A stretch of 64,000 nt of DNA, from positions 248,235-312,234 of the forward strand of contig DIUX01000006.1 of NCBI GenBank assembly GCA_002423185.1. Direction: 5' to 3'. The position numbers and the translations under genes were made by a program. The notes beneath the pieces are model-generated. The model searched no databases and was not told the DNA's origin. It worked only from the letters and a program-made list of their open reading frames with translations. Below are positions 25,836 through 34,232 of the stretch, piece after piece (within the stretch, counting starts at the first letter, position 1; the number at the start of each line of letters is the position of its first letter). This DNA is from Micavibrio sp. UBA6147. Lineage in GTDB: Bacteria > Pseudomonadota > Alphaproteobacteria > Micavibrionales > UBA1664.

Positions 25836-27617
25836 TTAACGCGGGCCGCGCAGCTTGAAGGGCTTGGCGGCCTTGAGGGATGCTGCGTTATGGCGGATTG
25901 TGTGGAGCAAGCCGGGGGCTTGTGATGTGTCATTGTGAATGAAGAATTTTGCCATGGCGGTGTAGTCTTGATCCGGCTCTGCGTTTAAGTCTGCCGCCGC
26001 TTTGGTTGCCATTTGGGCAAGATACACGCCGCCGAACACATTGCCGCACAGGGTCAAAAACGCATGGGACGCAGCCGCCGCGCCCGCCATGTCGCCGCTC
26101 TTGCCGCTCGCCAACACCCATGACAGGGCGTCTTCCACGGTTTTGATGCCGGAGGTCATAACGTCCAGATCGGCGGCGTCAAACTCGCCGCCCGCCTTGA
26201 CATCCGCCAAACGGGTTTTGATGTCGAGAATAAAGCTGTTCATCGCCGCGCCACCGTCACGGATGACTTTGCGGAAGGTGAGGTCGGCGGCTTGAATCCC
26301 GTTTGTGCCTTCGTAGATCGGTAAAATACGGGCGTCACGATAGAATTGCGCCGCGCCGCTTTCCTCGATAAAGCCCATGCCGCCCCATACCTGAACACCC
26401 GCGGAGGCCACAGCCACGCCGCGGTCAGTACACCATGATTTGACAATCGGTGTGAGGATATCCACACGGTCTTGCGCCGCTTTGTCACCGTTGATTTTGG
26501 CTTCGTCCATGTTGATGACGGCGTGAGAAGACAGCAGCCGCCCGACCAAAATGGAGGAGCGCATCCCCACCAGCATCCGCTCGACATCCGGATGGTCGAT
26601 GATTTTGGCGTTGTCTTTGCCCGTCGATAAGGATTTGCCTTGGGTGCGGTCATTGGCGTAGGCGAGGGCGTGTTGATAGGCGCGTTCAGCAATCGCCACG
26701 CCTTGCAAGCCCACCGCGAGGCGCGCATTGTTCATCATGGTGAACATGTTTTTCATGCCGTCATTTTCCGCCCCGATCAAATAGCCGGTCGCGCCGCCCT
26801 TATCGCCGAATTGCATGGTGCAAGTGGGCGAACCGTGAATGCCGAGTTTATGTTCAATGGAGGTGCAGGTGATGTCGTTTTTCGCCGCCGGAGCGCCATT
26901 GGCATCGGGGATGAATTTCGGCACGATGAACATCGAAATGCCTTTCACCCCTTCCGGTGCGTCCGGTGTGCGGGCAAGAACGAGATGGACGATGTTGTCG
27001 CTCATGCTGTGCTCGCCAAAGGTGATGAAGATTTTTTGGCCGGAGATTTTATAGGTTCCGTCGGGTTGTTTCACCGCTTTGGTTTTAACGGCGGCGAGGT
27101 CTGAACCCGCTTGAGGTTCGGTCAAATTCATTGTTCCCGTCCATTCGCCGGTGACGAGTTTGGTCAGGTATAAGTCTTGCTGCGCCTTGTCGCCATGATG
27201 GGTGATGGCCTCGACCGCGCCTTGGGTGAGCATGGGGCACAGGCCAAAGGCCATATTCGCGGATTGCCACATTTCCTGAACCGTGAAGTTTACGCTCCAT
27301 GGCAAGCCTTGACCGCCGCGCGCCGTGTCAAAAGACAGGCCGTTCCAGCCCATATCGCAAAATTGCTTATAGGCCTCGGTAAAGCCTTTCGGCACGGTTA
27401 TCGTTCCGTCAGGATTGCGTTTTGCGCCTTCGCGGTCACCGGTTTCGTTGGTCGGGGCGAGAATTTGTCCGGCGAATTTTGCGGCTTCGTCTAAGACGGC
27501 CTGCAACAGGTTTTCGTCAAGTTCGTCTTGGCCTTTTAAGGCTTGGAGGCGGTCAAAGCCGACCCCGTATTTGATCGTGGCCATGATGTCTTGAACCGGC
27601 GCTTTGTAATCTGACAT
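25836..27617 (-). CDS. acyl-CoA dehydrogenase (about 600-aa subfamily)
   Basis: The 593-aa FAD enzyme introduces the trans-2 double bond in acyl-CoA at the first step of beta-oxidation. Signatures are MNLTEPQAGSDLAAVKTKAV (FAD and substrate contact), GQKIFITFGEHSM, the long C-terminal extension typical of this subfamily, and ILPIYEGTNGIQAADL, which contains the catalytic Glu. ETF would be the electron acceptor. No other beta-oxidation gene adjoins it, and chain-length preference cannot be inferred. Three 11-bp direct repeats (27708-27740) lie about 90 bp upstream of its start. Confidence 0.93.
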   Translation of the reverse strand: MSDYKAPVQDIMATIKYGVGFDRLQALKGQDELDENLLQAVLDEAAKFAGQILAPTNETGDREGAKRNPDGTITVPKGFTEAYKQFCDMGWNGLSFDTARGGQGLPWSVNFTVQEMWQSANMAFGLCPMLTQGAVEAITHHGDKAQQDLYLTKLVTGEWTGTMNLTEPQAGSDLAAVKTKAVKQPDGTYKISGQKIFITFGEHSMSDNIVHLVLARTPDAPEGVKGISMFIVPKFIPDANGAPAAKNDITCTSIEHKLGIHGSPTCTMQFGDKGGATGYLIGAENDGMKNMFTMMNNARLAVGLQGVAIAERAYQHALAYANDRTQGKSLSTGKDNAKIIDHPDVERMLVGMRSSILVGRLLSSHAVINMDEAKINGDKAAQDRVDILTPIVKSWCTDRGVAVASAGVQVWGGMGFIEESGAAQFYRDARILPIYEGTNGIQAADLTFRKVIRDGGAAMNSFILDIKTRLADVKAGGEFDAADLDVMTSGIKTVEDALSWVLASGKSGDMAGAAAASHAFLTLCGNVFGGVYLAQMATKAAADLNAEPDQDYTAMAKFFIHNDTSQAPGLLHTIRHNAASLKAAKPFKLRGPR

Positions 27618-27707
27618 GTGAATGCTCCCCAGTGTCCCTGATGATAATGAATACAGCCCCTACTATGCCCCAAATCCCGCCAAACGCAAAAACCTATCGT
27701 TGCGGCA

Positions 27708-27740
27708 GTGCGGCATAGGTGCGGTATAGGTGCGGTATAG
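27708..27740. repeat. three tandem 11-bp repeats
   Basis: GTGCGGCATAG, GTGCGGTATAG and GTGCGGTATAG lie head to tail in the space between the Sel1 gene stop (27755) and the acyl-CoA dehydrogenase start (27617). Confidence 0.8.
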
Positions 27741-27754
27741 TCTGTCCTTGATAA

Positions 27755-29110
27755 TTAAGGATTACCAATGACCTGTGTGCATACGAAATGATAGAGGTTT
27801 GAGGCATCATCCAAGCATTCCTGCACGCGCCCCCCCAGAAAATGCTGGAGCATTGCCGCATTGGGGGAGAGTTTCGCCAGCATCTCCCGCGCCTTCGCCT
27901 CATCCTTTTCCAGACCGTGACCGCCGACAGAATAGAGCATTGCGGCGTGCAGATAGAAAATATCCTTTGTTTTGGCAGCCTCTAGCGCAACATCAAGCGC
28001 CTTTGCATAGTCAATATTATGCGTCAGAATCTCCATTCTTCCGGTATGATACCTGATCAGAAGATCGACAGAAGAGGCCGAACCGTCTTTTGCCGCTCTT
28101 TCCAGCCAATACAGCGCTTTTTGCGGGTTGTCTTCGATGGTGATGTCGCGGCCTTGTGGGTCGGCCTTCTCCGTGGGCTTCATATACGACATTGCCATTG
28201 ACAATTGCGCCACCTCGACATCTTGTTCCGCTGCTTTCGCACGCCAATAAAATCCTTTTTCCATGTTTTCGGTCTCGGAACCTTGCGCTGTATATAGCAA
28301 GGTCAATAAAAATTGGGCACTTTTGTTTCCCTCCTCCGCCACTTTTTCCATAAGCTTAAGAGTGTCCTCAAGCGCTGCATTATCGTCTTTGAGGCCCGCT
28401 TCAAAATCATCCATAAAAACCTGAACCGCCATACAGTCCGGATCGCATTCGTTGAATATTGACTGTTCACATTCTGAAGCACAGGTGCCGTTATTATAAG
28501 GCCGCCACAGCGCCGCGCAGACAAGGTGCAATGGATGTTTTATATCCGCCAAGCAATCTGCCGCATTCAAGCCTTTTTTTGCCTCGAGATCCTGTAGCGT
28601 CATGCCCGATTTTTTGATATGGCCTTTGCCGATGCGCCAAGAATAGCTCGTTTTTTCTTCCGTCTCCAGATAGAGCGTTCCGGCGGTATGATAGAGCATC
28701 GGGTCTTGCTCTGCCCCCTTTAGCGCAAAAGCCAAGGCCGCTTTTTTGTCAGGCTCGATATTCCATGTTTTGCGCGCTGCGATCATTTCATCGCTGTCTT
28801 CGCCGTAGAAACGCGCGAGATATCTTAACGCATCAACATCATTCAAATCGGCGCTGAGGGTCAAAACCTCAATTGCGGCTATATTTTTGGTCTGAATGCC
28901 GCGCATACCAAGGACATATAACGCCTTCGCATCTAGAACCGATGTTCCAAGAAGTGCTAAATCGTCGTCGCTCATGGCCTCATAATTCTTCGCATCACTC
29001 TTTTCAGCCTGTACAGCGGGGCAATTCGGCTCGCACGCGAATGCAGGGGCCGACCAAGACACACAGGCCAACACATAGCCGCAGAACAAGCCGCATAATA
29101 ATTTTTTCAT
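27755..29110 (-). CDS. secreted Sel1/TPR-like repeat protein (larger)
   Basis: The 451-aa product has a signal peptide (MKKLLCGLFCGYVLACVSWS, cleaved near AFA) and a mature start with CEPNC. Helical Sel1-type repeats follow: VDALRYLARFYGE, KSAQFLLTLLYTAQGSETEN, PQKALYWLERAAKDGSASSV, IFYLHAAMLYSVGGHGLEKD. A Cys-rich insert (CLADIKHPLHLVCAALW, CASECEQS, ECDPDCMAV) interrupts the array in the middle. Sel1 proteins usually mediate protein contacts; here they would act in the periplasm or outside the cell. A smaller relative is encoded directly upstream (29204-29968) on the same strand, with the same C-terminal layout (HAA-L-GGHGLEKDEAKA). Confidence 0.8.
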   Translation of the reverse strand: MKKLLCGLFCGYVLACVSWSAPAFACEPNCPAVQAEKSDAKNYEAMSDDDLALLGTSVLDAKALYVLGMRGIQTKNIAAIEVLTLSADLNDVDALRYLARFYGEDSDEMIAARKTWNIEPDKKAALAFALKGAEQDPMLYHTAGTLYLETEEKTSYSWRIGKGHIKKSGMTLQDLEAKKGLNAADCLADIKHPLHLVCAALWRPYNNGTCASECEQSIFNECDPDCMAVQVFMDDFEAGLKDDNAALEDTLKLMEKVAEEGNKSAQFLLTLLYTAQGSETENMEKGFYWRAKAAEQDVEVAQLSMAMSYMKPTEKADPQGRDITIEDNPQKALYWLERAAKDGSASSVDLLIRYHTGRMEILTHNIDYAKALDVALEAAKTKDIFYLHAAMLYSVGGHGLEKDEAKAREMLAKLSPNAAMLQHFLGGRVQECLDDASNLYHFVCTQVIGNP

Positions 29111-29203
29111 AAGCCTTACAATTCCTTTACAAAGGTATAGCCGGATAAAATCGCCCCTGAAATTATCAGGACAGATTAAACAAACCCTTAAAACGAGCCG
29201 TTT

Positions 29204-29968
29204 TTATTTCGGATCGGATTCGGCGGGGGTGCCTTTTAAAGGGGGTTGGGAGGATGGTTTGGCCCAGTCGGGGTTGGCCATTTGTTCCATGGCTTTGCAA
29301 ACGTCGTGGCGGCTGTGGCGGGCGTATTTGAGGCATATGGGGTATTCATCGGCCATGATGGCCTTGAATTCCGCCGGTGTGATGCCGGAGCGTTTGATGT
29401 ATTCCATCGCCTTCGCATCGTCTTTTTCAAGGCCGTAGCCGCCGCGGAACAATAACCGCGCGGCGTGCAGGTACATAAACGGATTGCGTTTTGCGGCGTC
29501 CAAGGTTAAGTCCATCGCGCGAAGGGCGTCGGGGACGATGTCTTCATCAGTTTCGCCGCTGTACAGGGCGATGAGCTGAGCTTGCGCCTCGATATGGCCG
29601 TTTTTGGCGGCGCGGTCGTACCAGTAGATCGCTTTGATAATGTCAAAGGCGTCAAGGCCGAGGCCTTTGTTACGATAGGCGGTGGCGAGTTCAAACTGGG
29701 CATTGGCATTGTCGAGTGATGCGGCGCGAGTATACCAATGCAGGGCTTTTTCATCGCTTTTTTCAACGCCGTTGGCGCCGTATTGATAGGAAAACCCCAT
29801 CGTGATTTGCGCTTCGACATCGTCTTTGTCCGCCAAGGCCTCGACCTCTTGAATTGTGAGGGTCAGGAGCTTTTGACATTCGGGGCCGCAATCGCCCTCG
29901 GCGCGGGCATTATGCGGCAAAGCCATGACACAGACCCACAGAGCCACCATCAAACATAAGCGAATCAT
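29204..29968 (-). CDS. secreted Sel1-repeat protein (smaller)
   Basis: The 254-aa protein begins MIRLCLMVALWVCVMALPHN, a signal peptide, chosen because AAGGA lies six bases before this ATG; the ATG two codons upstream abuts the site. The mature chain opens EGDCGPECQKLL, then Sel1 repeats: VEAQITMGFSYQYGANGVEK, EKALHWYTRAASLDNANAQF, KAIYWYDRAAKNGHIEAQAQ, and FMYLHAARLLFRGGYGLEKD. Expected to sit in the periplasm. It resembles the neighbouring 451-aa protein, so the pair likely arose by duplication. The function is unknown beyond protein-protein contact. Confidence 0.82.
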   Translation of the reverse strand: MIRLCLMVALWVCVMALPHNARAEGDCGPECQKLLTLTIQEVEALADKDDVEAQITMGFSYQYGANGVEKSDEKALHWYTRAASLDNANAQFELATAYRNKGLGLDAFDIIKAIYWYDRAAKNGHIEAQAQLIALYSGETDEDIVPDALRAMDLTLDAAKRNPFMYLHAARLLFRGGYGLEKDDAKAMEYIKRSGITPAEFKAIMADEYPICLKYARHSRHDVCKAMEQMANPDWAKPSSQPPLKGTPAESDPK

Positions 29969-30153
29969 CTTCATTCCTTCGTCATTGAATACGGTCAAAA
30001 CAGCGACTCGGCGCGTATCATGGGGGGAGTAAAACAAACTGGCACGGGTTTTGCAATTCTATACTCGTAGATTATACCCGTTGACCAAAAGACCGCAAGC
30101 CTTCTCGCCCAAGCATAGAAACACTGGTTACTTACGAAAGACAACACAGCGCC

Positions 30154-31080
30154 ATGCAAGCCCTCTCCGCCGCCAACAACATCGCCGCCATCGCCGCCCA
30201 AAGCGGCGCGTCCCGCGATGTGGCAAGCGCCATTCACAAGGCCAGCGCCCGTACGGGGGTCGATTTTTCCTATTTGATGAATCAAGCCAAGGCCGAGAGC
30301 AACTTTAACCCCGCCGCCAAAGCAAAAACCAGCAGCGCCACAGGATTATACCAATTCATCGAGAGCACATGGATGCGTATGGTTAAAACCCATGGGCAAA
30401 AATACGGCCTCGACGCACAGGCCAACGCCATCACGCAAAAAGCCGATGGCAGTTTCTCCGTTTCCTCCTCCATGCGTAAAGCCATTCTGGATCTTCGCAA
30501 AGATCCAGAAGTGGCCTCCGCAATGGCGGCAGAATTTGCCGCAGAAAACAAAGCTTACCTTCAAGAACGCGTTGGCGGCGACATCGGCGCGACCGATATG
30601 TATTTCGCCCATTTCCTCGGCGCCCGCGGAGCCTCCGGATTTTTGAACCAGATGAACGAAACCCCGAACGCCCAAGCCGCCGATTATTTCCCCAAGGCCG
30701 CCCAGAGCAACCGCAATGTCTTTTACGACCCGAATTCAGGAAAACCCCGCACATTTGCACAGGTTTACGAATTTTTCGACAAAAAGTTCAATTCCTCCTC
30801 CGATGAACTTTACACCAAAACCGCCGGTGCCGGAGCGATAGCCTCCTCCGATCGCGCAACCAGCACCGGCGGTAGCGGTCATTTCCTGAGCCTCAGTATT
30901 CAAAACACCCAGCATCAATTGCTGACCGCCATGATGGCACTGCCTGCGCCGCTCGCCGTTGATGAGGGTGATTCGTTGTTTAGAACATCCAAAGACCCCT
31001 TTTCTTTCCTGAACAGTCCCATCGCGAACCCGATCGACCTGATTTTGGAAGCCCAAAAACAAACCTATACCGGAACTTAA
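30154..31080 (+). CDS. lytic transglycosylase-like protein without signal peptide
   Basis: In the 308-aa product residues 30-85 carry an SLT-type fold: GVDFSYLMNQAKAESNFNPA with the catalytic Glu of AES, then SSATGLYQFIESTW. The middle (YFAHFLGARGASGFLNQM, ADYFPKAAQSN) matches alphaproteobacterial transglycosylase-like proteins. Such enzymes cleave the MurNAc-GlcNAc bond to make 1,6-anhydro products. No Sec signal is visible, so export by another route (for example flagellar, or fused-rod cargo) or a cytoplasmic role must be considered. The C-terminal 90 residues are unassigned. AnmK, which recycles anhydroMurNAc, is encoded 2 kb away. Confidence 0.8.
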   Translation: MQALSAANNIAAIAAQSGASRDVASAIHKASARTGVDFSYLMNQAKAESNFNPAAKAKTSSATGLYQFIESTWMRMVKTHGQKYGLDAQANAITQKADGSFSVSSSMRKAILDLRKDPEVASAMAAEFAAENKAYLQERVGGDIGATDMYFAHFLGARGASGFLNQMNETPNAQAADYFPKAAQSNRNVFYDPNSGKPRTFAQVYEFFDKKFNSSSDELYTKTAGAGAIASSDRATSTGGSGHFLSLSIQNTQHQLLTAMMALPAPLAVDEGDSLFRTSKDPFSFLNSPIANPIDLILEAQKQTYTGT

Positions 31081-31210
31081 ATTAAGAAACAAATACTGAT
31101 AAATTAATTCTATACTTACAAAAATTCATTTATTTAATACAAATATACAGTATTAACTATTCATTAACGATTAAGATTTTTCCTTTACTTCGTTTGTTCA
31201 TGCGAAAAAC

Positions 31211-31240
31211 TTGACACATATCCATAATTCTTGCTATACA
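31211..31240 (+). promoter_or_regulatory. sigma-70-type promoter
   Basis: TTGACA (31211-31216) and TATACA (31235-31240) are separated by 18 bases, 31 bp upstream of the ATG at 31272. Confidence 0.7.
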
Positions 31241-31271
31241 GAAGATGTGTATAACAAGAAAGGAAACGGAT

Positions 31272-31661
31272 ATGACAAAATTTCCCCTTAGCCTCGGCAA
31301 GCTTGGCAATTGTGGTCTGTCAAACGTCAAGCCGCTCTCAAATTGTTACAACGCACTGACAACGGGGCTGAACCGCTCTTACCGCCAGACCAAAATCTGC
31401 TGTAAGAAAATCTGCCGCAGCGTCAAAAAAGCCTGCGCGACGACCGATGCCAACAAGGCGATGATGATGGAACAAGACCGCGTCAATCACCTCCGCCATG
31501 AGCAAGAAGCCGTGCGCCGTAACAACGAAAGCCTCACCATGATGCTTTTGGCCTTTATGCTCCTGTTCAACAACACAAAACCGGAGCAACCAGAGCAAGA
31601 CGCCATCTTCGGCGATAACAGACCCGCCCGAAGCGACGCGGATCTTGCCCTCGGCTTCTAA
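31272..31661 (+). CDS. 129-aa protein of unknown function
   Basis: It begins MTKFPLSLGKLGNCGLSNVK after AAGGAAACGGAT, a good ribosome site that fixes this start. A basic Cys-containing part (YRQTKICCKKICRSVKKACA, 35-55) is followed by a charged helix and a hydrophobic Met/Leu-rich segment (SLTMMLLAFMLLFN, about 88-102), which may be a short membrane helix or amphipathic anchor, then an acidic tail. I recognise no family. It has its own promoter and terminator and is thus a single-gene unit. Confidence 0.65.
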   Translation: MTKFPLSLGKLGNCGLSNVKPLSNCYNALTTGLNRSYRQTKICCKKICRSVKKACATTDANKAMMMEQDRVNHLRHEQEAVRRNNESLTMMLLAFMLLFNNTKPEQPEQDAIFGDNRPARSDADLALGF

Positions 31662-31689
31662 CGCCAAAGCAACATGTAAAACACATAAG

Positions 31690-31725
31690 AAAAAGGCCGC
31701 CCTTGAAATGGCGGCTTTTATATTT
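31690..31725 (+). terminator. intrinsic terminator
   Basis: AAAAGGCCGCC pairs with GGCGGCTTTT (one bulge), followed by TATATTTTT. Confidence 0.75.
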
Positions 31726-31761
31726 TTAGGGCTTTCTTTTTGAATTTTAAGTTTTCTTTTG

Positions 31762-31846
31762 TGGGGGGAAACGTCCCCCCACACCCGCGGTGGTTTTGGG
31801 CGCAGTGCCAAGAGAATCGCGGGGTTTGGGGGGACGTTTCCCCCCA
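31762..31846. repeat. inverted repeat of two G-run/C-run palindromes
   Basis: GGGGGGAAACGTCCCCCC (31763-31780) and its exact reverse complement (31828-31845) face each other; imperfect pairing extends each arm to about 29 bases (31762-31790 and 31818-31846). Each arm can also fold on itself. It sits between converging genes and resembles a REP/BIME-type element. Confidence 0.75.
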
Positions 31847-31877
31847 TAATTTTTCTTTATAAGAATAAAAACAAACC

Positions 31878-32963
31878 TTACTCAACACCCGCAGCGCGGC
31901 GCAGGCGTTCGTTGATGGCGAGGCCTAGGCCTGTTTCAGGAATGTCCATGACGGCGATTCCCTTATGCTCCGGCTTGTCGAGCGCCCGCAGCATGGCGAA
32001 TAGATTGGCGGCGGCTTCGTTCAGGTCGCCGGATTTGCTGAGCGATTTATGCATGGTGTCGGGGAGGCTGTCCGCCGCCATGCCTTTGGGTTTTTCGCCG
32101 TTCGGGGCAGTTGATTGGTCGGGGCGCACGCCCATGAATTTGGTTGAGCCGAAGGATAGCAGCGCCTCACCCGCCGCGACATCCACGGCGCGGAGGCGGA
32201 TCGGGATGGTTGGGGCGTAGTGGCGCAGGGTTTGCCCTGGGGAGCGGGGTTTGTCGCCCTCGCCTCGCACGCCGAAATCATAGGTTACGGGACATTCGAG
32301 AATTTCCGATAATTCGGGTGCCATGATTGCGCCCGGGCGCAGGATGACAGGCGTGTCACCGGACAAGTCCAGCACGGTGGATTCCAAACCGACAGCACAC
32401 GCCCCGCCCGCCAAGATGAGGTCGACACGCTCCCCAAGACTTTGCGCAACATGAATGGGGGCGGTGGGGCTGATTTCGCCTGAGGCGTTGGCGCTCGGCG
32501 CGGCCAGTGGGCGACCGACCAGCGCGATGAGATCCCGTGCCACTGGATGCGCCGGAACACGCAGCGCCACGGTATCCAGCCCCGCGGTTGCGAGGTCACA
32601 TATCGGGCAATTTTTTCCCTTCGGCAGTATCAGGGTTAAGGGCCCCGGCCAGAAATAATGCGCCAAGCGCCGCGCACGTTCGGCCATCAATCGCGTTTGC
32701 CCGGATTCAGAAGACGACGCCTCGGCGCTATCGTTAATTCCTACGGCGGCGAGTGCCTCCCGCGCCGTGGCAAAATGCGAGATGAGCGGGTTGAAATCCG
32801 GCCTGTTTTTGGCGGCGAAAATTTTGGCGACCGCCGCATTGCTCGTGGCGTCCGCCCCAAGCCCGTAGACCGTTTCGGTCGGAAACGCCACCAAGCCGCC
32901 ATCGCGCAGGATTGCGGCGGCTTCGGCCAAGGAATCGGGGGTGATGGGTTTGACATGCGCCAT
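31878..32963 (-). CDS. tsaC: L-threonylcarbamoyladenylate synthase, Sua5 type
   Basis: The 361-aa protein makes threonylcarbamoyl-AMP, the precursor of t6A37 in ANN-decoding tRNAs. The YrdC domain (1-200) shows GGLVAFPTETVYGLGADATS, KIFAAKNRPDFNPL, YFWPGPLTLILPK, VALRVPAHPVARDLIAL and SANASGEISPT; a linker and C-terminal Sua5 domain (about 230-361) make it the long form. The rest of the t6A complex (TsaB, D, E) is not in the window. It lies 6 bp downstream of anmK on the same strand. Confidence 0.93.
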   Translation of the reverse strand: MAHVKPITPDSLAEAAAILRDGGLVAFPTETVYGLGADATSNAAVAKIFAAKNRPDFNPLISHFATAREALAAVGINDSAEASSSESGQTRLMAERARRLAHYFWPGPLTLILPKGKNCPICDLATAGLDTVALRVPAHPVARDLIALVGRPLAAPSANASGEISPTAPIHVAQSLGERVDLILAGGACAVGLESTVLDLSGDTPVILRPGAIMAPELSEILECPVTYDFGVRGEGDKPRSPGQTLRHYAPTIPIRLRAVDVAAGEALLSFGSTKFMGVRPDQSTAPNGEKPKGMAADSLPDTMHKSLSKSGDLNEAAANLFAMLRALDKPEHKGIAVMDIPETGLGLAINERLRRAAGVE

Positions 32964-32969
32964 GACGGA

Positions 32970-34151
32970 TTAATCCCGCATCGGCATTTGCGCCTGTAAC
33001 AGCGGCGCATTCACCCCGCCCCCTGCCGCGCGCGGTTCATAGACAACGCCGCCGCCGAGCGGATACGGCGCGCCCGTTGTGCCGGAGAAGGAAATCGGCG
33101 CACCGGTCAAACACCGCGCCGCCATATAGGCAAAACCCTCGGCCTCCACACTCTCCGGATTCGTGCCGAGGTCGTCCAATGTATGGACACGGCATGGCAT
33201 GATGGCGGCAAGACGCGCCATTAAATAGGGGTTGCGACTCCCGCCGCCGCACACAAACAGCGCATTCGGCATGTGCGGCACATGGCGCAGCGCCGCCGCC
33301 ACCGCCATGACGGAACATTCCACCAAGGTTGCCGCACCATCGGCGACGGATAAATGCGCCACGGCGTCCATGACAGCGGCGAAATCCTCGCGGTCGAGTG
33401 ATTTTGGCGCGGGGCGGTCAAAATACGGGTTGTTCAAAAACCCATCCACGACGGCGCTGTCGACCCGCCCTGTTTCCGCCATTTTGCCGCCTTCGTCCAT
33501 GCGTTTGGCGGTTTTTTGCATCATCCAGTCATCGACATAGGCGTTGGCGGGGCCGGTATCAAAGGCCAAGAATGCGTCATCGCGCGTGCCGATAAAGGTC
33601 ATGTTTCCAACTCCGCCCATATTGAGGACGGCGGCAGGAAGCCCTACGCCCGCTTTATGAATCAAGGCGCGGTGATAGACCGGCAGAAGCGGCGCGCCCT
33701 GCCCGCCATGCGCGACGTCATTTTGGCGCAGGTCAAACACAACGGGGATGCCGCAATGGTTGGCGATGGCCTGTGGATTGCCGAGCTGGATGGTTAAGCC
33801 CTTGTCGGGGCGGTGGGTCACGGTTTGCCCGTGGGCGCCGATCAGGTCGATATCATTTTTTGTCAGCTTGCCTTGCGCGAAGAATTGATCCAGCGCGGCA
33901 ATATACTCCGCCGTTACGGCGTCAGACGCCGCCCGCATTGCGGGGGTTTCGATGTCTTCACAGAGCAACACATCGCGCAGCAAACGGCGTGTTTCATTGC
34001 TGTAGGGAACGGATAAAAACCCGTCCTCCATGGCCTCCACTTCCTCTTGCCCATCGGTGCGGATGACCGCAATATCGACGCCGTCCATTGAGGTTCCGCT
34101 CATCATTCCCAAAACGGTTAAGGGGCGGGCGGGAAGTTGGCTCTTTTCCAT
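32970..34151 (-). CDS. anmK: anhydro-N-acetylmuramic acid kinase
   Basis: The 393-aa enzyme phosphorylates 1,6-anhydroMurNAc with ring opening to give MurNAc-6-P during cell-wall recycling. It carries VLGMMSGTSMDGVDIAVIRT (ATP-binding), IGAHGQTVTHRPD, VLNMGGVGNMTFIG, FDTGPANAYVDDW and LFVCGGGSRNPYLM. The start at 34151 (MEKSQLPARPLTV) gives the usual spacing to MSGTSMDG; a GTG at 34193 adds 14 residues, and neither has a strong ribosome site. It is divergent from tyrS. Confidence 0.93.
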   Translation of the reverse strand: MEKSQLPARPLTVLGMMSGTSMDGVDIAVIRTDGQEEVEAMEDGFLSVPYSNETRRLLRDVLLCEDIETPAMRAASDAVTAEYIAALDQFFAQGKLTKNDIDLIGAHGQTVTHRPDKGLTIQLGNPQAIANHCGIPVVFDLRQNDVAHGGQGAPLLPVYHRALIHKAGVGLPAAVLNMGGVGNMTFIGTRDDAFLAFDTGPANAYVDDWMMQKTAKRMDEGGKMAETGRVDSAVVDGFLNNPYFDRPAPKSLDREDFAAVMDAVAHLSVADGAATLVECSVMAVAAALRHVPHMPNALFVCGGGSRNPYLMARLAAIMPCRVHTLDDLGTNPESVEAEGFAYMAARCLTGAPISFSGTTGAPYPLGGGVVYEPRAAGGGVNAPLLQAQMPMRD

Positions 34152-34232
34152 TGCTGTAAACTTTGCTAATAAAGGGTTCTTCGTATTTTTCACTCTTTGT
34201 TTCCACTATGGCGGTTTCAGGAAAGGCCTGCA

